From NCBI GenBank assembly GCA_031548675.1, contig JAVBQU010000019.1, forward strand, positions 1 to 8,204: 8,204 nucleotides of DNA, given 5' to 3'. Below, piece by piece: positions 6,142 through 8,204 of the stretch. How positions within the stretch are numbered: the stretch's first letter is position 1; every line of letters begins with the position of its first letter. The DNA comes from JAVBQU01 sp031548675 (lineage in GTDB: Bacteria; Bacteroidota; Bacteroidia; Bacteroidales; P3). Made by a program: the position numbers and the translations under genes. Under the pieces are notes generated by a model, which was not told where the DNA came from, did not search any database, and saw nothing but the letters and a program-made list of their open reading frames with translations.

Positions 6142-6957
6142 TTACTTCAAAGGCGAATTAGGCTCCTTTGCCATGGTTCTGTAAGTCATTTTATCCATCC
6201 ACTTAGGGAAAATCTTATTAAAAAATACGGTTGCTTTGCCTAAGCAAGTCATAATAATCATCCGTTTTCTTTTTCGGATGGCTTTCAGAATCCGGCGGGC
6301 TACTTCGTCGGACGACATCATTTTATTTTCGTCCCGAGGCGATTCTCCTTGTGCCGAACCATCTTTTATCAAAGCCGTATTACGGATGTTGGAATGGGTA
6401 AAGCCGGGGCAGGCTATCAAAACATGTAAACCCCTTTTTAAGGTTTCTACCCTAACCACTTCCAAAAATCCCTGCACTGCAAATTTTGATGCCGAATATC
6501 CCGAACGAGCAGGAAGCCCGCGGTAACCGGCTATGGATGAAATTCCAACTAAAGAACCTTTACTTTCTAATAAATGGGGTATTGCATATTTCGAACAGTA
6601 AACGGTTCCCCAAAAATTTACATCCATCAAACGACGAATCACGCTTAAATCCAATTCTTCAAACAGTGCACGCATCGAAACCCCTGCATTATTAATTAAA
6701 ATGTCTATTTTTCCGAATACCTTTATAGTCTGCTCAATTAAATTTTGACAATCCGCCTCGATGGAAACATCTGTAGCTACAACCAATATGTTTACTTGGA
6801 ATTGTTTTTTTAAATCTTCGGCAATGTTATCCAATTTTTCCTTGTTTCTGGCTGCCAGCACTATTTGAGCTTTGGCTTCTGCAAAAACATATGCCAATGA
6901 TTTGCCTATTCCCGATGAAGAACCTGTGATGATAACTACTTGATCTTTGAAATACAT
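6142..6957 (-). CDS. Short-chain dehydrogenase/reductase, DHRS7B / 11-beta-HSD-like
   Basis: A 271-residue classical SDR. TGSSSGIG lies at residues 11-18; D63 (ATDV) marks the adenine contact; NNAG is at 89-92; catalytic residues N114, S141, Y154 and K158 (YSASK) are all present; the CPGF motif follows the active site. A36-R37 after the second strand suggests NADP(H). The pattern fits the 11-beta-HSD1/DHRS7B-like SDR branch common in Bacteroidota, whose bacterial substrates are mostly unknown. The C-terminal 40 residues are basic and hydrophobic (RKRKRMIIM, then ATVFFNKIFPKWM), which could let the protein sit on a membrane surface. It is only distantly similar to the dehydrogenase at 4854-5618. 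It is divergent from frr and likely heads a two-gene transcript with the acidic protein. Confidence 0.92.
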   Translation of the reverse strand: MYFKDQVVIITGSSSGIGKSLAYVFAEAKAQIVLAARNKEKLDNIAEDLKKQFQVNILVVATDVSIEADCQNLIEQTIKVFGKIDILINNAGVSMRALFEELDLSVIRRLMDVNFWGTVYCSKYAIPHLLESKGSLVGISSIAGYRGLPARSGYSASKFAVQGFLEVVRVETLKRGLHVLIACPGFTHSNIRNTALIKDGSAQGESPRDENKMMSSDEVARRILKAIRKRKRMIIMTCLGKATVFFNKIFPKWMDKMTYRTMAKEPNSPLK

Positions 6958-6988
6958 TTTAAAAAAATTACCTTGCTTTTTGAAGAAG

Positions 6989-6996
6989 TAAAGGTA
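6989..6996 (-). promoter_or_regulatory. Possible -7 box for the DHRS7B-like gene
   Basis: Minus-strand TACCTTTA differs from TAnnTTTG only at the last base and lies about 30 bases before the ATG, the right distance for this genome. No -33 TTG is visible at proper spacing, so this is a weak call. Confidence 0.3.
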
Positions 6997-7048
6997 CAGT
7001 AATTTTTTTGATAGAGAAATAAAAAATAAAAAATAATATTTTTTTTGT

Positions 7049-7081
7049 CTTGGATAGAATTAAGTATTTTTTCTAACTTTG
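7049..7081 (+). promoter_or_regulatory. Promoter of frr-gcvH
   Basis: CTTG (7049-7052), a 21-base spacer and TAACTTTG (7074-7081) match the Bacteroidota promoter consensus. The -7 box is identical to that of the rplM operon. Transcription should start near 7085, giving a leader of about 20 A/T-rich bases before the frr ATG at 7106. Confidence 0.75.
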
Positions 7082-7105
7082 TACAATTAAAAAATACACT
7101 TTAAT

Positions 7106-7672
7106 ATGACAGACGAAAGTAAGTTGTGCTTGGAAGAAGCTAAAGAACACATGCAAGGTGCAGTTAATCATTTTGAAAAAGAATTACATAAAATTCGTGC
7201 AGGAAAAGCTTCACCACAAATGTTGGAAGGTTTAAAAGTAGATTATTATGGCACAATGACTCCGCTTGGGCAAGTTGCAAATATCAGCGTACCCGATCCT
7301 CGCCAAATTATTGTACAACCTTGGGAAAAAAATATGTTGAGCGTTATAGATAAAGCCATTCAAGCTGCTAATTTGGGATTTAACCCGCAAAATAACGTTG
7401 ATTCCCTTCGTATTATGGTTCCGCCGCTGACAGAAGACCGCCGTAAGGAATTGGTAAAAACAGCCAGAGCAGAAGCAGAGGCAGCTAAAGTCCACATTCG
7501 CAATGTAAGACGTAATGCCAACGAAGAAGCCAAGAAATTGGAAAAAGCCAATAATATACCAGAAGATGAAATCAAGCAATTGGAAAAAGAAATCCAAGAT
7601 GCAACCAATAAGTATATCGATACGGTTGATAAAGTTTTAGCAGATAAAGAAAAAGAAATAATGACAGTTTAA
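7106..7672 (+). CDS. frr: Ribosome recycling factor (RRF)
   Basis: RRF works with EF-G to split the post-termination ribosome and free it from mRNA. The 188-residue protein matches the usual length (about 185). The three-helix domain I is formed by residues 1-30 and about 106-188, and the beta/alpha domain II by the segment between. Key landmarks are the hinge region KIRAGKASPQML (29-40), with R31 conserved, DPRQIIVQPWEK (64-75), the PPLTEDRRKELVK helix start (106-118) and R132 in VHIRNVRRNAN, a residue needed for ribosome binding. No Shine-Dalgarno precedes the ATG. gcvH follows after 22 bases. In many bacteria frr lies behind pyrH in the rpsB-tsf cluster; here it is separate and on the opposite strand. 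Confidence 0.97.
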   Translation: MTDESKLCLEEAKEHMQGAVNHFEKELHKIRAGKASPQMLEGLKVDYYGTMTPLGQVANISVPDPRQIIVQPWEKNMLSVIDKAIQAANLGFNPQNNVDSLRIMVPPLTEDRRKELVKTARAEAEAAKVHIRNVRRNANEEAKKLEKANNIPEDEIKQLEKEIQDATNKYIDTVDKVLADKEKEIMTV

Positions 7673-7694
7673 CCCCTAAATAATAAAGTAAATA

Positions 7695-8075
7695 ATGAAT
7701 ATTCCAGCAAATTTAAAATACTCGCATGACCATGAATGGTTAAGAGTAGAAGGCGAAATAGCAGTAATAGGTATTACTGATTTTGCACAACACGAATTAG
7801 GCGACATCGTTTTTGTTGATGTTACTTCTGTAGGCGAAACTTTCGCAAAAAATGAAGTTTTCGGAAGCATCGAAGCTGTAAAAACAGTTTCAGACCTTAT
7901 GTTACCGGTAAGTGGTGAAATTATCGAATTTAATGATTCGTTAGAAAGTACACCTGATGCAATCAATAAAGATCCTTACAATACAGGTTGGATTGTAAAA
8001 GTGAAAATAAGCAATCCGGCAGAGGTAAATGACCTTATGGATGCAGATGCGTATAAAGCATTTATCGGAGCCTAA
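7695..8075 (+). CDS. gcvH: Glycine cleavage system H protein
   Basis: The H protein carries the aminomethyl group on a swinging lipoyl arm between the P, T and L proteins when glycine is broken down to CO2, ammonia and methylene-tetrahydrofolate. The 126-residue length is typical. The lipoylation site is K63 in VFGSIEAVKTVSDL, corresponding to the family's modified lysine. The N-terminal HDHEWLRVEG and the ITDFAQHELGDIVFVD segment are also standard, as are the conserved C-terminal NTGWIVKVK residues. It lies 22 bases behind frr with no promoter or terminator between, so the two are probably one transcript. gcvP and gcvT are not in the window. Confidence 0.97.
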   Translation: MNIPANLKYSHDHEWLRVEGEIAVIGITDFAQHELGDIVFVDVTSVGETFAKNEVFGSIEAVKTVSDLMLPVSGEIIEFNDSLESTPDAINKDPYNTGWIVKVKISNPAEVNDLMDADAYKAFIGA

Positions 8076-8098
8076 TTTTTTATACTTGCTTTGATTTT

Positions 8099-8140
8099 AA
8101 AGAGACTGCTCAATATATTGTTTGATGCAGTCTCTTTTTT
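8099..8140 (+). terminator. Intrinsic terminator of frr-gcvH
   Basis: AAAGAGACTGC (8099-8109) pairs with GCAGTCTCTTT (8127-8137), an 11-bp stem. TCAA/TTGA can add four inner pairs past a single bulged T. The stem runs into a T-tract ending at 8141. It lies 23 bases after the gcvH stop. Confidence 0.92.
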
Positions 8141-8204
8141 TATGAAGCAAATTAAGTTTATGTATGTGTACATAAAAGCAAGGCTATTTATAATAAAAAT
8201 ATTT

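Noticed and set aside
7673..7694. Separate promoter for gcvH
   Set aside because: The 22-base gap has no TAnnTTTG and no terminator separates the genes.
7232..7966. Minus-strand frames opposite frr and gcvH
   Set aside because: Antisense shadows of two complete conserved genes, with no start signals of their own.
8142..8204. Start of a further gene at the right edge
   Set aside because: A/T-rich sequence with no coding frame of useful length, no clear promoter box and no recognisable element before the window ends.
1..8204. Mobile element, CRISPR array, tRNA or other RNA gene
   Set aside because: No transposase or integrase, terminal repeats, spaced direct repeats or cloverleaf sequence found; the genes are core housekeeping functions with similar base composition.

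Overview
The window is ordinary core genome from a member of the Bacteroidota, most likely Bacteroidia or a close relative. Four things point there. The DNA is AT-rich. The gene order rplM-rpsI-rpsB-tsf is typical of the phylum. Promoters carry the Bacteroidota -7 box TAnnTTTG rather than an E. coli-type -10. Start codons are preceded by A/T-rich leaders with almost no Shine-Dalgarno sequences. I cannot name a genus from the sequence alone. No phage, transposon, CRISPR array, tRNA or rRNA is visible.

Layout: (1) 1-205 holds a leftward promoter box for a gene beyond the left edge and the terminator of the ribosomal operon. (2) 206-2928, minus strand, is the translation operon rplM-rpsI-rpsB-tsf (L13, S9, S2, EF-Ts). 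It is driven by a textbook promoter at 2977-3008. A 6-bp hairpin lies at the probable 5' end of its mRNA, and a larger hairpin element sits between rpsI and rpsB. (3) 3086-4602, minus, is pepD, a two-metal M20 dipeptidase with its own terminator. (4) 4603-4853 is a divergent promoter region containing a 14-bp perfect palindrome. (5) 4854-5618, plus, is a YdfG-like short-chain dehydrogenase. It ends in a 50-bp perfect palindrome that serves as terminator for both converging transcripts. (6) 5675-6957, minus, is a DHRS7B-like short-chain dehydrogenase followed by a small, very acidic protein of unknown function that looks internally duplicated. (7) 7074-8140, plus, is a two-gene unit, frr (ribosome recycling factor) and gcvH (glycine cleavage H protein), with a clear promoter and terminator.

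The functional theme is translation: ribosomal proteins, elongation and recycling. Peptide breakdown and single enzymes of general metabolism lie between. In many bacteria frr follows rpsB-tsf-pyrH; here it is about 5 kb away on the opposite strand, paired with gcvH, and no pyrH is present.

I found no convincing new multi-gene system. The observations most worth a second look are the structured rpsI-rpsB spacer (a possible S2 autoregulatory element), the 50-bp palindromic terminator, the duplicated acidic orphan protein, and the 5'-end hairpin of the rplM mRNA. Two genes (rplM and the YdfG-like dehydrogenase) have longer open frames whose upstream starts overlap promoter boxes, so shorter starts are used here.
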